64,000 bases of DNA from Steromphala cineraria (taxonomy: Eukaryota > Mollusca > Gastropoda > Trochida > Trochidae): assembly GCA_916613615.1 (NCBI GenBank), contig OU744730.1:20834406-20898405 (forward strand). The letters are read 5' to 3'. Below, piece by piece: positions 34,506 to 46,554 of this stretch. Below the pieces are notes generated by a model that saw only the letters and a program-made list of their open reading frames with translations, did no database searches and had not been told where the DNA came from. Each line of letters begins with the position of its first letter. Positions within the stretch are counted from its first letter, which is position 1. Position numbers and translations under genes: made by a program.

Positions 34506-36419
34506 TACCTTTAGATATACTTTATATATTTATATGTTTTATACTTATAGATACTTTTTATTTGTATATATTCCTACCACAAACTTTTTCCAAATCACAT
34601 TGAAGAAGTTGATCATCTTTGTTTTCTTTTAACAAGTGTGGTAATAGATAATAGATTACTACTTTTTACACTCTGAATATGGCAGTGGGAATTAATTGAG
34701 TATGATGTTTAGGATATTTTCAATAATTTCTCACCGAAACCATTTCCAACATAGATAGGCATCAAAGGGGGCAAAAATAAACCTCAATTTTTGTCTCACA
34801 GCCTATTTATAAATGTGTAGTGTAGTGGTTGACTGACTGTCACGGTTGATTATAAAAGGGTTGAACCATTAAGAGTTGACACTTCACGGATTGTTGACTT
34901 CTGGAGGAGTCACCGTGATTGCCAAGTGTTTCAATTTTCTCTCGACCCCATGATTCTAGTCTGGACTGGGTTATTGAACTGCAATCAGATTAACAATAAG
35001 ATAATAATTAGCATATAATGTACAGGTAACATTAAGATATACAGACAATATATATAAACACTTATGATGATATATGTAAGACCACAATTTAACTGATACA
35101 TATGTTATTGGATTTAAGTCACTATTTGTCTTAAAGAACTATGAGCTGATATGATACATATAAAAATTTAAATTAAATGTTTTGAAATGGTTAGAAATAT
35201 TGAAAAAAGACAAAGTTGCCTTGCCTTTGGCATTATATATGTGATTTGAGGTAGTGTTTGTTGTGTGGGCTTGATTGTCAGGACATCTAAAATGAAGATT
35301 GTTACAGGATATGACTTCACATTTGATAAAAGGAAACGATTAACCATATAACTCTTATTTCTAGAGGTAAATGTTTTCTGTATTCTGTTGAATAAAATAT
35401 CTATATAGGCTTGGTTATTAAAAAAATTAAAAATCACAATTTGGCTTATATTAATAGTTCCATTAGGTTTCAAGAGGACATTGGTTCCAATCAAAAATGT
35501 GTGTCTACCCATATAGACACTTTTAGAGGTATTTTCAACAACAGGTGAAAAAGTTATTGTTTGTGTTGTATACTTCCTTCATTATATAAAGCAGCTAGTT
35601 AATACAGTCAAGTAAGACAAAGTTTAACAATTGCCAAGGGCCATGAAATAGAATATTTTATCTTTTAAACATATTTTTGAACAATAAAAGGAAGTTGCCA
35701 AAGGCAATTATTTTGATTAAAGAATAGAATGAGGTTGATAGGGCTGGGAACATTTTTAAACGGTAGGCGAAAGTTACTTTGGGAAATAAATATCTTCTGT
35801 GGAACATAGTTTTGGATGATAATTGTCATTTTAAAATGAACGTTTCATCATTCATTTGAAACAGCTTATTGAGTTTAATGATTTTATTTCTTCAAATTTT
35901 GAAATATTTTGTCCATTCACAATGAATAAACCAAAATACAAATTATGGGTGTGGAAAGCCTTGAAACAGCTTCACAAGCCATTGACGAATAGTCTTATCC
36001 AATATATTGTAAATTGGTGAACATTTAATCAAAACATGTGTTGTTCAACTGCATTCTTATTTTATCTAAGAATTAGTAATAGAACAACATGTTCATATAA
36101 CGTAATGCAAAATTCATTCATAACATAAAGGTGATTATTGACAACAACTTTTGCTCTTGCAGAAAGAACATTGCCCTGGTTATAAATTTATTCCTGAAGA
36201 GTGGATGCCTAAATCATTATTAACTTCATGAAATAAATTATTAGTCTTACAAAATGCACAAATATATTGCAACTGATAATTCTGATCACAACCCTGTAGA
36301 ATTAACAACATTAGGCCACCCATGCATGACCCAACTGCTTATGATTTGAAACAAGCTGTTTTCATTAATATAGATTTGTCTACGTGAACATTTGAATATT
36401 ATTATAATTACCGTGTTTT
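34506..36419. other. AT-rich non-coding stretch
   Basis: Unique AT-rich sequence. The 114-codon minus-strand frame at 35168-35512 is the longest unexplained frame in the area, but it has no domain I recognise, AT-driven residue composition and no transcript signals. I leave it uncalled. Confidence 0.4.
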
Positions 36420-37330
36420 TGACATGAACCAAGGGTATGACGGTGACTGTGTGTGATCTACCTGTTCTCACCTGTTGATTAGGAAGGCGTTTACAGGTGA
36501 TAGTTTGTTCAGGTGTGTGCTTGGTCATTATCATAAAACATGTGTAACATTACTGAAAATCTGACAAATAATACTAAAATGTTATAATGAAATTTGGGCT
36601 AAATTGTTAACCCTCTAGCTGTGGAAATCAACTTTCAACATCTTAACGGACATCATTTACAAATGAGACAGATTAAGTGTCCATCTTTTATTAACATGAA
36701 TCTTAGAATTTTAGAAATGTGGTAAGGAATAAAGAGCGGAATTTTTAACCCTCTTGCTGATTATGTCATCATTTGGTCACAAACATCATTAGCAATTGAG
36801 TCTCACAGGTTACTTCACACATTGAACATGCTTTTAGGTTACAAAAAATATTGATTTAAATTTGTTTGAATATGATGCTGATTTCTTGTTTACCCCTAAC
36901 TGTTAATTATTCTCACCTTGCATATAATAAACATCACTTGCAAATGAGCCAAACAATATGAATTATGGTGTGCTGCTTTTATAGAAATATGATTTCAAAG
37001 GAAGGAAAATAATGATGTAAACAAAACTTTTTTTATGATATTACATGTAATTTGAAGCTAATTAACTCATCTTACCCTTTTTCACCTGTTAACGACACAG
37101 GTAAATATGAAGTCATGAATTTGAAATATGAAGACAAGTGAATTGTCAAAATTATGTTGCCGTCATTATCATAAAAGATGTATGAAGTGAAAAATATATT
37201 AAATTCAGCATTTATTATCTCTACCTGAAGTTTCACCTGTTAATAAGGTTAATCTACACAGGTGAATAGTCAAGGTGTACTGTTGTTATTTTAAAAAAAC
37301 ATGATATAAATTAATTCAAAGATGTAGAAG
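36420..37330 (+). repeat. Decayed tandem array with paired CACCTGT / ACAGGTG boxes
   Basis: Related phrases recur at intervals of about 130-150 bp: GACATCATTTACAAATGAG (36648), AAACATCATTAGCAATTGAG (36781) and AAACATCACTTGCAAATGAG (36929). At both ends of the block, TCACCTGTT is followed 15-30 bp later by ACAGGTGA or ACAGGTAA (about 36470, 37080 and 37230), and TCATTATCATAAAA occurs at 36524 and 37163. The array is old and divergent, with E-box-like sites preserved in several places. Confidence 0.5.
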
Positions 37331-38329
37331 GGATAATGTTATTTCATGTAAATCAAATAGATTTTAATAGATACATCATGATATATACACCAGGGCTAAA
37401 GTTAAGGATCACCCCGATATTTAATTATTTTAGTATGATATATATTGATCATCAAATGAAATACATATTGAAAGCAAGGCAGTCAATTACAGAACACCAT
37501 GCAGACGAATACATGTGTGAAAAATTCTTATATCATTGACAAGTCATGGACTAGTCTGTCAGTATCCTCTATTCTTTATCCCATATACACCAAACATGCA
37601 GTGTATTTGTACTACACTAACTATTTGCTTATAATCACGATAGGGAGCAGGGGACCGGGTTGAATTGATCTTCGTTGATTGCAATTTGTAATATTGCATC
37701 GCTCCAGAGATGAATTATTGTTTTAATGAGAACATGTAACACGTGTGATGACAAAAAATAATTATTGGAATATGCCCTCTGAAATGGACATGTGTTGCCC
37801 AAAATTGGCTCGGATGCATTCGATTTACTGCTCTACAAAGACAGGTTCAAGGATAAAAGTAAATTTTGATTATAAGTGCATTTTTAATAAACGATGAATC
37901 AGAAATCTATTCTAAGCCAATTATTTTATTTGGGTTTTTTTTGGGCGGGGTTGTCATTTGTGCAATTTCATAAGCATAAAAGTAAAAATCTAGAAATGAG
38001 TGATGATACACATGGGGAAGTCAATAAGTTCATTGATTTTGCTTAGTGTCATTTAGGATGGAATCATGGAAATAACCTTCAATTATTACGTCTATATAAA
38101 ATTTCATACATTAAATATTCTGATGAAATTTAAAGTGGTCATTGGGAAGATATTCCGATGAAATAACAGCTGTTCACTTCAGATATGATTCAGAAACGTA
38201 TCACGCGAGGATTCACTTGGCACGTTCAGATATGATTCAGAAAAATATCACTGGAGGAGTCCATGTTCACTTTTTTTGCATATTTAAATTTTTTTTATCA
38301 ACAATAACATACTTATTTCGACGCTAAGA
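37331..38329. other. AT-rich non-coding stretch
   Basis: Unique sequence. A near-repeat, TTCAGATATGATTCAGAAA, occurs at about 38177 and 38225. No gene is seen. Confidence 0.4.
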
Positions 38330-38650
38330 GCACAGTTCGCCCTGTAAAAAAGGGCATAGCATTTAACGAACACGCTTTGGATGACGTAATCATTATGCGT
38401 GTAGGCTTTACAACGTGTCTCAACTACCGTAATTGCGTTCGATGGGTATCAACTTTGGCAGCAACGAATACCTAATCGAGAAAAAGAAAAGAAAATCTAG
38501 TTGTGCGCGACAAGGACGGGTTTCAAGTGCATATTTAGAAACCGGAAGTTATGAGATGGCCATACTTGATTCGCATTTATGTTGGCTCCCGTTTCGGTAA
38601 TTTCGGTAAAGTATCTCCTATTTAACGAATTGTGGTCCGATTTTCCCTAG
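38330..38650 (+). promoter_or_regulatory. Candidate CpG-rich TATA-less promoter
   Basis: More than 20 CpG dinucleotides fall within about 330 bp, in contrast to the CpG-poor flanks. The block holds a CRE/ATF-like TGACGTAA (38382-38389), a canonical GABP/ETS site ACCGGAAGT (38541-38549) and, just after it, GAGATGGCC, a YY1-like site. ETS and YY1 sites near a start are characteristic of TATA-less promoters. Two potential donor sites (TTTCG followed by GTAATT at 38597 or GTAAAG at 38606) follow at once. A well-formed non-coding exon lies 450 bp downstream. Plus-strand orientation is inferred from these splice signals. An isolated enhancer is an alternative. Confidence 0.4.
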
Positions 38651-39095
38651 GTTGGTTGCAACATTTTGCAAAAATTACAAGGAAAACAGTAAAATTACAT
38701 TAAAAAATAGTGAACTCTGATAATGGATCGATCTTTAAAGTTGATTCTCATTATGATAAGCCTAATTTCATTGGAAGGTGAACAAACGTCTAATGATTTT
38801 TCTACAGTAAATAATTGGTCTGTGATTATTAGTTTGATAGCTGAGGACTGTGTAAAGAGATTTTTAATGTGAATTTGCTTCTCTTTGTGGTTAATGTGGT
38901 CTGTTGATTATTGGACTTGATGAATAAGTACATTCTACTCCTTGATTTTGAAAAAGTTACTTTTCTGAACTAGCTTATTACAATGTGTGTCACAGGAGCT
39001 ATTAATCTTTATTCGTCTCACCAAAAGCCTTAAAAAAGTATGGTGATATCTTCGTTAAAGACATTTATGTATTACATTCTAATTTTGTCTTTCAG

Positions 39096-39141
39096 ATAAA
39101 CTCTTAATTTGATTTGCCACTGAAAACTGAGGGAATCACAG
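39096..39141 (+). other. Candidate 46-nt non-coding (5' UTR) exon
   Basis: The segment lies between a good acceptor (TTCTAATTTTGTCTTTCAG) and a perfect consensus donor (CAG followed by GTAAGT). All three reading frames contain stops within it, and it has no ATG, so if it is an exon it is untranslated or triggers decay. Its position about 450 bp downstream of the CpG-rich block at 38330-38650 fits a second, 5' untranslated exon of a plus-strand transcript. Confidence 0.4.
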
Positions 39142-42100
39142 GTAAGTGAAAGTGCTTTTTGTTGATTAAATTTTTAAAGAAATACAGATAAACTTTTTTT
39201 TTTCCAATAATTAAGGAAAGGTAGTTTTGGTTTAAACATATTTTCTCTCAAAAGAAGGAACCGGATTGGTAAACTAGCAATTGCGTCTATTAGTACTGCT
39301 CCAGGAAAGATCATTTTTATCTGCACTGGATTTATTTTCTTACACATGACTTCTACTGAAACTATTTTTGCAATTAAGCCTTTCTTTTTTGAGACAAGGA
39401 CTATATTTGAATATAATTGAAATAATGGACGATAAACGACAAGTGTGATTTTCAATGCTGTTTGCATTGTGTAGAGCATGTGAGTGTACGAGTAGATGTG
39501 ATGTTCCTATCGTGTATTACAAGAAAAAAAGTTGAAAAACGCTGAATTAATCTACATTTCTTGAATTCAAGCGGACCCCTGCTTCCTTGGACATAAGTCT
39601 TTACATGTTACAAGGTTCTCTGAATTAAAAGGATGAAGAAAAACTTCTTTACTTTAAAAACTAAATTAGTTTTGAATAAAAAATCCATAATGAGAGACTC
39701 TCAAACTAACGAAGGAATGATTAGCTATTTAAGTTGATGCCTGACCAAACCAAGAAGACGAGACATTTGGGCAAGATTTGAGATCATCCATTTTGAATTT
39801 ACCCACGATCCTGTGCAACTCTTCCACACGATATGATATGTGAAAGCCTTCCAAAGATTTGGTCTGACAAAAATCATGTATTTTCAGTTGATTCTTCTCC
39901 GCCTCTGATTTTAAAGTCCCAGGGGACGTTATTCGGGAATTGCAATCGCTTATATTGATACCTTTCGCATCGGCTCTCGGATTTCCAGTTCTCTTCTGAC
40001 ATATGGGTATTTCATCTCGTTCTAATTGGATGTTAGGGTTACATGTTGCTCAAAAATATGACTAAGTCATAGATAATAAGAAAAGTCACAAAAGCAATGA
40101 TGAATTTGTGGAAACATTACGTTGTTTAAAAAAAAGTAATTTCATTCCGTGGAAGAATTCTGCTGATCCTAATTGGAAGGGAAATGTCTTATTGCAATCA
40201 TATTGGAAATATGAAAAATGTTGATAGAATGTACGTCTTCATTTGTTCATCTGATCAATGTTTGTAAAGTGAAAGTCTTAAGTTTTTAAAGAAATTATTT
40301 GTGTTTTGTACACATTACAATGTTTAAAAGACTTTCAACGACTGTTGTTTTCAAAATATCTTGTTATATGATCATTTTTGAACAATGATGATGTGATTTA
40401 TCAGTTTGATTTATTAACATGTTTTTTCAACGTTAATTATTTTATTTCATAATTTCAACATTTAATTACAGTCCTCTGTTGATCAGAAACTATGATAATT
40501 CAGTTGCAATTGACGAGGAAGTGCAAAGCTAATTGTTATTTGTGTATCTCTAGTCTACTGCGAAAAATATTAATTGTACCTGAAACAACTTGATAGTCTA
40601 ACTAGTAACACAGCTGTTACATGATGGTTTGGTGGGAGGTGAAAGGAACAGCTTTTGTGTGTCACTAAAGTACATATAACAAAAAATGCTCTGGGTAAAA
40701 TCCAAGACCAAAAGGGTCACCTTATATCTGAGATATATGATTTTGGCAGCTTAGGGTCTGAGAAAAGGGGTCGCCTTATACCCAAGGTCACCATATACCC
40801 AAGCAGTATTCTTAGCCCAAAAGGTTCAATCTTAGCTTAAATTAATAGTTAGTTTTCAATGCATAAACGTGTTAGAATGTTCCTTCACATGATATCAGAG
40901 GGAGGTAAATGGAACAGCAATAGTATTCTTCAGTTCATACTCTTCCCTCTTTGATGACACATGTTTGAGATAAATCGAACAACTTTAACTTTCTTTGGAA
41001 TGTTTAGCCATAAGAAACATATAAAAACATTGCAGTTGCCAAAGTGGCTAATTAAAAGGAATAACATCTGTATGGTAATTCAGGGAACTATCAAAGACTG
41101 GATACAGGGGACTACCTTGTAATATTGAAGAACCTGCATATTAAAAGGCACAAATCCAATTGACGTAAAAAAAAAAATTATTTTGAGAAAAAAAGTTTTT
41201 TTCTTTCATTTTGAACAAGTCTTACCCCGGTATACTGAACAGGCTTACTATGATGGTGAACTAACGCTCTTCTGAACTTAAGCCATTGATTCCAATTTGT
41301 GATGTTATTCTTGCGATGTCTGTTTTATGTACACTTGGACATTGATGGGGCAGCTCACACTGCATTACCTTCTCATTATAACATATATCAAGAAAATTAT
41401 TCTCTGATAGGATGATTGAATGGTGATTAACAAAATGGGATCAAATTTTTTCTAGGAAACTCCCTTTCCTGGACAAACCCTTGTTAATGATACCGATTTT
41501 GTGTAATTATGGGGTAATCACTTAATAACTTCGTATAATCCCAAGCCTACTAATCACAAGTTATGAATAGAAGACTATTCTGTCCAAAGGCAAAATAAGA
41601 TTGCAAATAGATGGTATATCATTGGACAAACAATACTAACAGTACTAAGAGTATATACCTTTTCAGCTTTTCAGTATAAAATATGTGCCTCTTGCATATG
41701 AATATTGACTTAATTATCCTTGTTAATTTTGTCAGAAATTTAATAGTAAAATCTTTATTTTAACTTTTAGCCATGTCTATAATTATCATATAATAAATGA
41801 TTTTGTTGGATCATAAAAGTACATCTATATAATGTTGTAAAAAATGTTTTAAAAGAATGACTGTTTAAAGTTTGTAGTGAAAGCTATTTCAATTGTTCAT
41901 CCTGATCGTCAATGTATATATGGCTGGTTGTAGATTAGTTGTCATCAAGAAATTTTATTCCTTTTTTCTCATGATAATATCAATTTGAGATGTGATTCTT
42001 TCAGAAGTGTAGATATTGCCTGAAGAGGACATCAGCCATTTTGAAATCTAAGCCATGCAGTGATTCCATTATATCATATTTCTTCATCCTTTTAAGTCTT

Positions 42101-43309
42101 GAGTATAGTCAAAGAAAGAAAAGTTTGAATTATCAATCACATTACAAGTTCTGCAATTATACCAACTGAAATACATTAAATATTTATCTTTAATTATGAA
42201 GAGATCATGTTCTATTTTAATTTCACTCTATGCGTATATTAGGATTTATTTTGTCCCTACCAAGATTCACGTTTCAGATTATTATGAATTATATGAAAGA
42301 AACAGGCATTATTTCCCTTTGAAATGCTGAATAATTTTAAAAAGAACATAACACTATTAACAGTTAACTTATATCTAGTATCATTCAAGTTTGAATTTAT
42401 TTTAATAAATTCAACATTTGATTTAAGTTTAAATTTGTTTTGTTGAATAAAGCTAGTTATGAATTATGATAGTCTTCATAAATGAACAATCCGCAAAATA
42501 AAATAAGACCCTGCTAGTGCCATAACACTGTTTTTTGTAAATGATAAATTAGTTCTGTAGAATAGTTTTCAAAGATATATCTTTTAAGAGATCCCTTTTT
42601 CTCATACAAGATATGAAATTAGCGAAAATGGTGCCAAAATTCTTTAAACGACATACTTAATGATATATTCGCAAACTTTCCTCCATTACAGCCTTTCAAC
42701 AGAAGCCTATTTCTAAGTAATAGCTCCAACTAACGATCAACAAATATTACAATTTCATCATTTTTTTCACATTTTGGCGGTGAAGGAGAAATGATACCTC
42801 CCTGCCTGAAGCCTACTGTTATCAAGGGAAATCTTGATGTTTATGAGTTATGTTTTTTGCTCTCCTAGTTGTAAATGGGTTTATTACTAGGTGCAGACTC
42901 TTCCATGAGCTAGAACTTCTCAGTCCCGCTGTCAAGTACGATAACAGAATGTGTCGGATTTCGTCTTCTCAGCCTGTGCCTATTATTGAAGACACTTTTT
43001 GCGTGCAGTTTTAGGAGTGTAAATGAAAATTCAAGAAAATGATGAATGGATTTATAATTTATTGCTTTTGGTTCAAGTTTGTTGATAGATTTGGCCCCCC
43101 TTTGAAATGGCATCGTTGATTGCGAGACAAGATTCGTCTACCAGCATCAATTTGTTTAGTTCCTTTATTTCTTGGAGTCTTGCATGCAAGACAGAATTGG
43201 TATCATTAGAAATGCTTATGGAACTGGTTTTTTTTTTACCTGTGTCTAAAAAGATCTTGTACTAGTTAATTCTGTCATCAGTGTGATCAGTATTGAGGAA
43301 TTAATCTCA
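39142..43309. other. Long intron-like stretch
   Basis: AT-rich unique DNA. Near 40700-40805 related phrases GGGTCACCTTATATCTGAG, GGGTCGCCTTATACCCAAGG and TCACCATATACCC form a small degenerate repeat, probably a transposon scrap. About 42760-43140 is less AT-rich and without frames of note. No exons, element ends or RNA genes are convincing. Confidence 0.4.
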
Positions 43310-43550
43310 AACTGTTTTAGTTAAATATCAGAGAAACTGAACTTTCAACAAGAAAACTGTTAAAATGATTGGTTCTGAGTAGGAAAACAATTTTAGTTAA
43401 ATTTCGGAGAAAATGAATTTATAATTATGAAGGTAACTGTTAAAAAGATTGGTTCTGAGATGGGAAACAATTTTTTAGTTAAACTATAGGAGAAACTGAA
43501 TTTACAATTATGAAGAAAAATAATAAGATAATTGTGTCTGAGAAGGAATG
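43310..43550 (+). repeat. Degenerate tandem repeat, about 80 bp x 3
   Basis: The phrase TTTTAGTTAAA followed by GAGAAA(C/A)TGAA occurs at 43315, 43391 and 43474, spacings of 76 and 83 bp. TGATTGGTTCTGAG or a variant precedes the later copies. Confidence 0.7.
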
Positions 43551-43664
43551 ATAACTTATGGTTTGTATTCCTGGTACAGGGATATTCTATTAGCTAAAGC
43601 CAGTTTTTACACTTTTTCTTGTCACACTTTCGCCTTCATGAATTTGAATTCTCGACACTGAATA

Positions 43665-43740
43665 TCTGCTCAAGGTGAACAAAAGTCCTAACCGGGTACC
43701 CAGTTATAGTGCTTGATAAAAAAAGGCACAATCAGATGTT
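43665..43740 (-). mobile_element. SINE body fragment
   Basis: On the minus strand, CAAGCACTATAACTGGGTACCCGG with flanking TTGTTCACCTTG resembles the shared SINE body around CACCCAGCAGTATTAATTGG and GGGTACCTGG (see 15011-15396). Head and tail are absent. Confidence 0.35.
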
Positions 43741-44116
43741 TGTGTCTAATCTTTTTTAATTGACTTTGGAGCAACAGTATGTTACCATATTATTGAATCA
43801 ACCCTAAAACATATAAAGATTTGCCTACCAGCTAAGTTGTTAACTAATAAATAGTTCAAAACTCGGTATGCAAGTTTTCAATAACAATTTTAAGATGATT
43901 CAAAAACTTGCTAAAAGGAAAAAAATTCCTGTACCTATAAATTCTGGGTGTCTCATGTCTCATCTGTCTTTGTGCACAGTTTACTGTTTAGCCAGTTCGA
44001 AGCAACAGCTTTCACCATATCCAAGAATCCACCTTAATCATATGAAGATCGTTACATAACTAATAAATAGTTTTTAAACTCAGGTATGCAAGTTTTAAAT
44101 TGTCATTTTGATATTA

Positions 44117-44292
44117 CAGTAGAACACAGATATAATGAACTCCAAGGGACCAAAGAATTTAGTTCGCTATATCCGGTGTTCGCTGTCCGCATATAATTTT
44201 AATGATATTATATATAGGGACGGGACTTGAAAATTTGTTCACTATATCCGATTGTTCCCTTTATCCGAGTTCGCTATATTAGTGTTCTACTG
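44117..44292. mobile_element. Pogo-type MITE, 176 bp
   Basis: The left end CAGTAGAACACAGATATA and the right end ATATTAGTGTTCTACTG form inverted repeats with TA outside (44115-44116 and 44293-44294). TCCAAGGGACCAAAGAATT also occurs inverted inside the 86-bp copy at 34420, so the two belong to one family. This copy is 90 bp longer, and an internal partial inverted copy of the terminus (TATATCCGGTGTTCGCTG) is visible. Confidence 0.8.
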
Positions 44293-44615
44293 TATTTCAA
44301 AACTTGTCAAAATTCCTGTACTTAAAGTGTATAATTCAAAACTTTTGAAGAATAAAACTCATATTTTACAGTTTTACAGTTTCTATGGTAATTAAGGATT
44401 CCACACCCGAACCTACCAACATATTTACCAATTCTCTATACATTATTCCTCAAATTCAGGTGTATAATACATTAGATTTGCGAGTGTTTTTTTCATTTGA
44501 GAGTGAAGAGGCCGGTGAAGATAAATGTTGAAGCTACAGGAAGCTAATGGTTCCCCAAAGAGGCTCGGTGGGATTAGGAAAACAGTTCATCGCAAAAAGT
44601 AACGTTAGTGCTCCA
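44293..44615. other. Short non-coding spacer
   Basis: Unique sequence between the MITE and the 79-bp array. Nothing specific is seen. Confidence 0.4.
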
Positions 44616-45090
44616 CTGTTGTGACTGGATATACAGTCGGGCCTAGGAAAACAAATATACTTAAGTTGGCTTGGGCAAGTCTAGATGTGCTCTACTGTTG
44701 TGACTGGATATACAGTCGGGCCTCGGAAAACAAATATACTTAAGTTGGCTTGGGCAAGTCTAGATGTGCTCTACAGTTGTGACTGGATATACAGTTGGGC
44801 CTAGGAAAACAAATATACTTAAGTTGGCTTGGGCAAGTCTAGATGTGCTCTACAGTTGTGACTGGATATACAGTTGGGCCTAGGAAAACAAATATACTTA
44901 AGTTGGCTTGGGCAAGTCTAGATGTGCTCTACTGTTGTGACTGGATATACAGTCGGGCCTCGGAAAACAAATATACTTAAGTTGGCTTGGGCAAGTCTAG
45001 ATGTGCTCTACAGTTGTGACTGGATATACAGTTGGGCCTAGGAAAACAAATATACTTACCGTAAGTCGGCTTGGGCAAGTCTAGATAATC
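44616..45090 (+). repeat. 79-bp tandem array, six units of two types
   Basis: GTGACTGGATATACAG begins at 44621, 44700, 44779, 44858, 44937 and 45016, exactly 79 bp apart. Two variants alternate: type A has CTACTGTTG with CGGGCCTCGG, and type B has CTACAGTTG with TGGGCCTAGG. The order is hybrid, A, B, B, A, B, which implies duplication of multi-unit blocks. The phrase ACAGTCGGGCCTCGG resembles a pogo-type terminal repeat, so the array may have arisen from a MITE end. Confidence 0.95.
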
Positions 45091-45112
45091 TCTCAAAGTA
45101 TACTCATCACAA

Positions 45113-46554
45113 AAAATTAAGCAACAAGAATATTTTTCAGAAAAATATGTTTATCATTGCAGGTACATCAGGAAATAATGTATGCAGAGAAATTTTTAGG
45201 CAAAATTATCTTTATTCAGATCATTGATCACATTGATTGAACACAGCGATCTTCAAAAACATACAAAATGAGGTAAGGTGATATGGGGTTATCACCAGTT
45301 TCAAGAGTATTTCACTTATATCGCGGCTGCTAATATGATTGCAGGGAGAAAGCCGCAACACTTGTGGCTATGTATCGTACGTGAACCATACGAGCATTAG
45401 CTGGAACTAGCAAACCATGGGTGGTACTGAACTGAAATTCAGTGTATCATTGCACCCAAACCTGTTCTCTACTGCAGACAAAGTTGCCGAGCCCCTAGCT
45501 TGTGGGATTCGTACCATGGACCTTTTGTGAATCTTGCCCAAATAAAAAAAATAACTTGTATCTAAGTCTTATGCATGTACATATTTATTTGATGTTTGAT
45601 GTTCCGTAATTTTATGATTTATGACATAAACAGCTGGGTACCAGATAGGAAAGATCGGAAGGCAATGTTTTGGGTACTTTTATTTTCAATGCTTGAGACA
45701 TGACACCAATGGTACCAAGTGGCACTGATTATGTCTCCTCCCAAAGGGTCGGGAGACATATTGGATTTGGCTGAGTTCGCGGCCACGTCCACGTTGGCGT
45801 TCCCATTTCGTTTCCAGAGCATAACTGAAACTACATGATCAATTTTCACCAAACTTGGTATACATCCTCTTCATATCATGTAGATGTGCCTTTTAGAGGT
45901 TTCAACTTCTTTTAAATCATGTATTTTTGGGTTTTCATGACAACAGTTTGGACTTGAAGGGAAGGGTTACTTTTCATGACTGCGTAGATGTTGATTAACG
46001 ATCCCCATAAATAGAAATAAAATGTAACCAAAGCTTACAGTTTCTGTTGTTTTATATGAAAATATGGTTTTCATTTTAGTTTTAAAAATCTAAAGATATT
46101 TTCAAAATTTAGCTGAAATGGTGTATGGGGGAGGCATCTGTTTTTACGAGTATAAACACTTTCTAGTTCAAGGTGTTATTTCTAGTAATTAAACCGTAGA
46201 TGTTTTGGTTCGTTTTTATTGTAAAAGCCTGTTACAAACCTAAACTTAACAAGAAAGGAACACAAATCAAAGAGTTACAACCCCCAATGATCTTGGTGCA
46301 GTGTAGTACCAACTTGTATTAGAATAACGGACGACAGGATGTATGGTTGGTAAACTCTTGATGATAGTGTTAGTGGTTCACCCAAATCTTACACCAATGA
46401 AGAAGTTGATTATACATAGAACATTATTCCTGATTCATTACAACAGCTTCTAAGATGTCTATACTAGATGGAATTAAATTGTTTGCAAACTTTTCCATGA
46501 ACTTACTCTAGTCTCACTTTCCCTGATCTTCTCAATGTTCCCCATTTTGTGAAT
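45113..46554 (+). repeat. 1.44-kb tandem segmental duplication, copy 1
   Basis: The copy starts at AAAATTAAGCAACAAG and runs to CCCCATTTTGTGAAT. It aligns base for base with 46555-47987 apart from a handful of substitutions and three indels, the largest being 9 bp present here near 45229-45240. Inside lies a hairpin, ATGTCTCC...GGAGACAT (45731-45760), followed by CGTTTCCAGAGCATAACTG and CTTGGTATACATCC, a diverged single core of the 162-bp pearl-like repeat. The 77-codon minus-strand frame occurs in both copies and has no recognisable content. Confidence 0.95.

Noticed and set aside
35168..35512. 114-codon minus-strand frame
   Set aside because: No recognisable domain, AT-driven composition (I, N, F, L, K), and no promoter or splice support.
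40700..40810. Transposon fragment with CCTTATACCC phrases
   Set aside because: A small internal repeat is visible, but no ends, target duplications or second copy in the window support a call.
45145..45170. Recursive splice site (TTATCATTGCAGGTACAT)
   Set aside because: An AG/GT juxtaposition exists in both duplicate copies, but the donor part GTACAT is weak and nothing indicates a spanning transcript.
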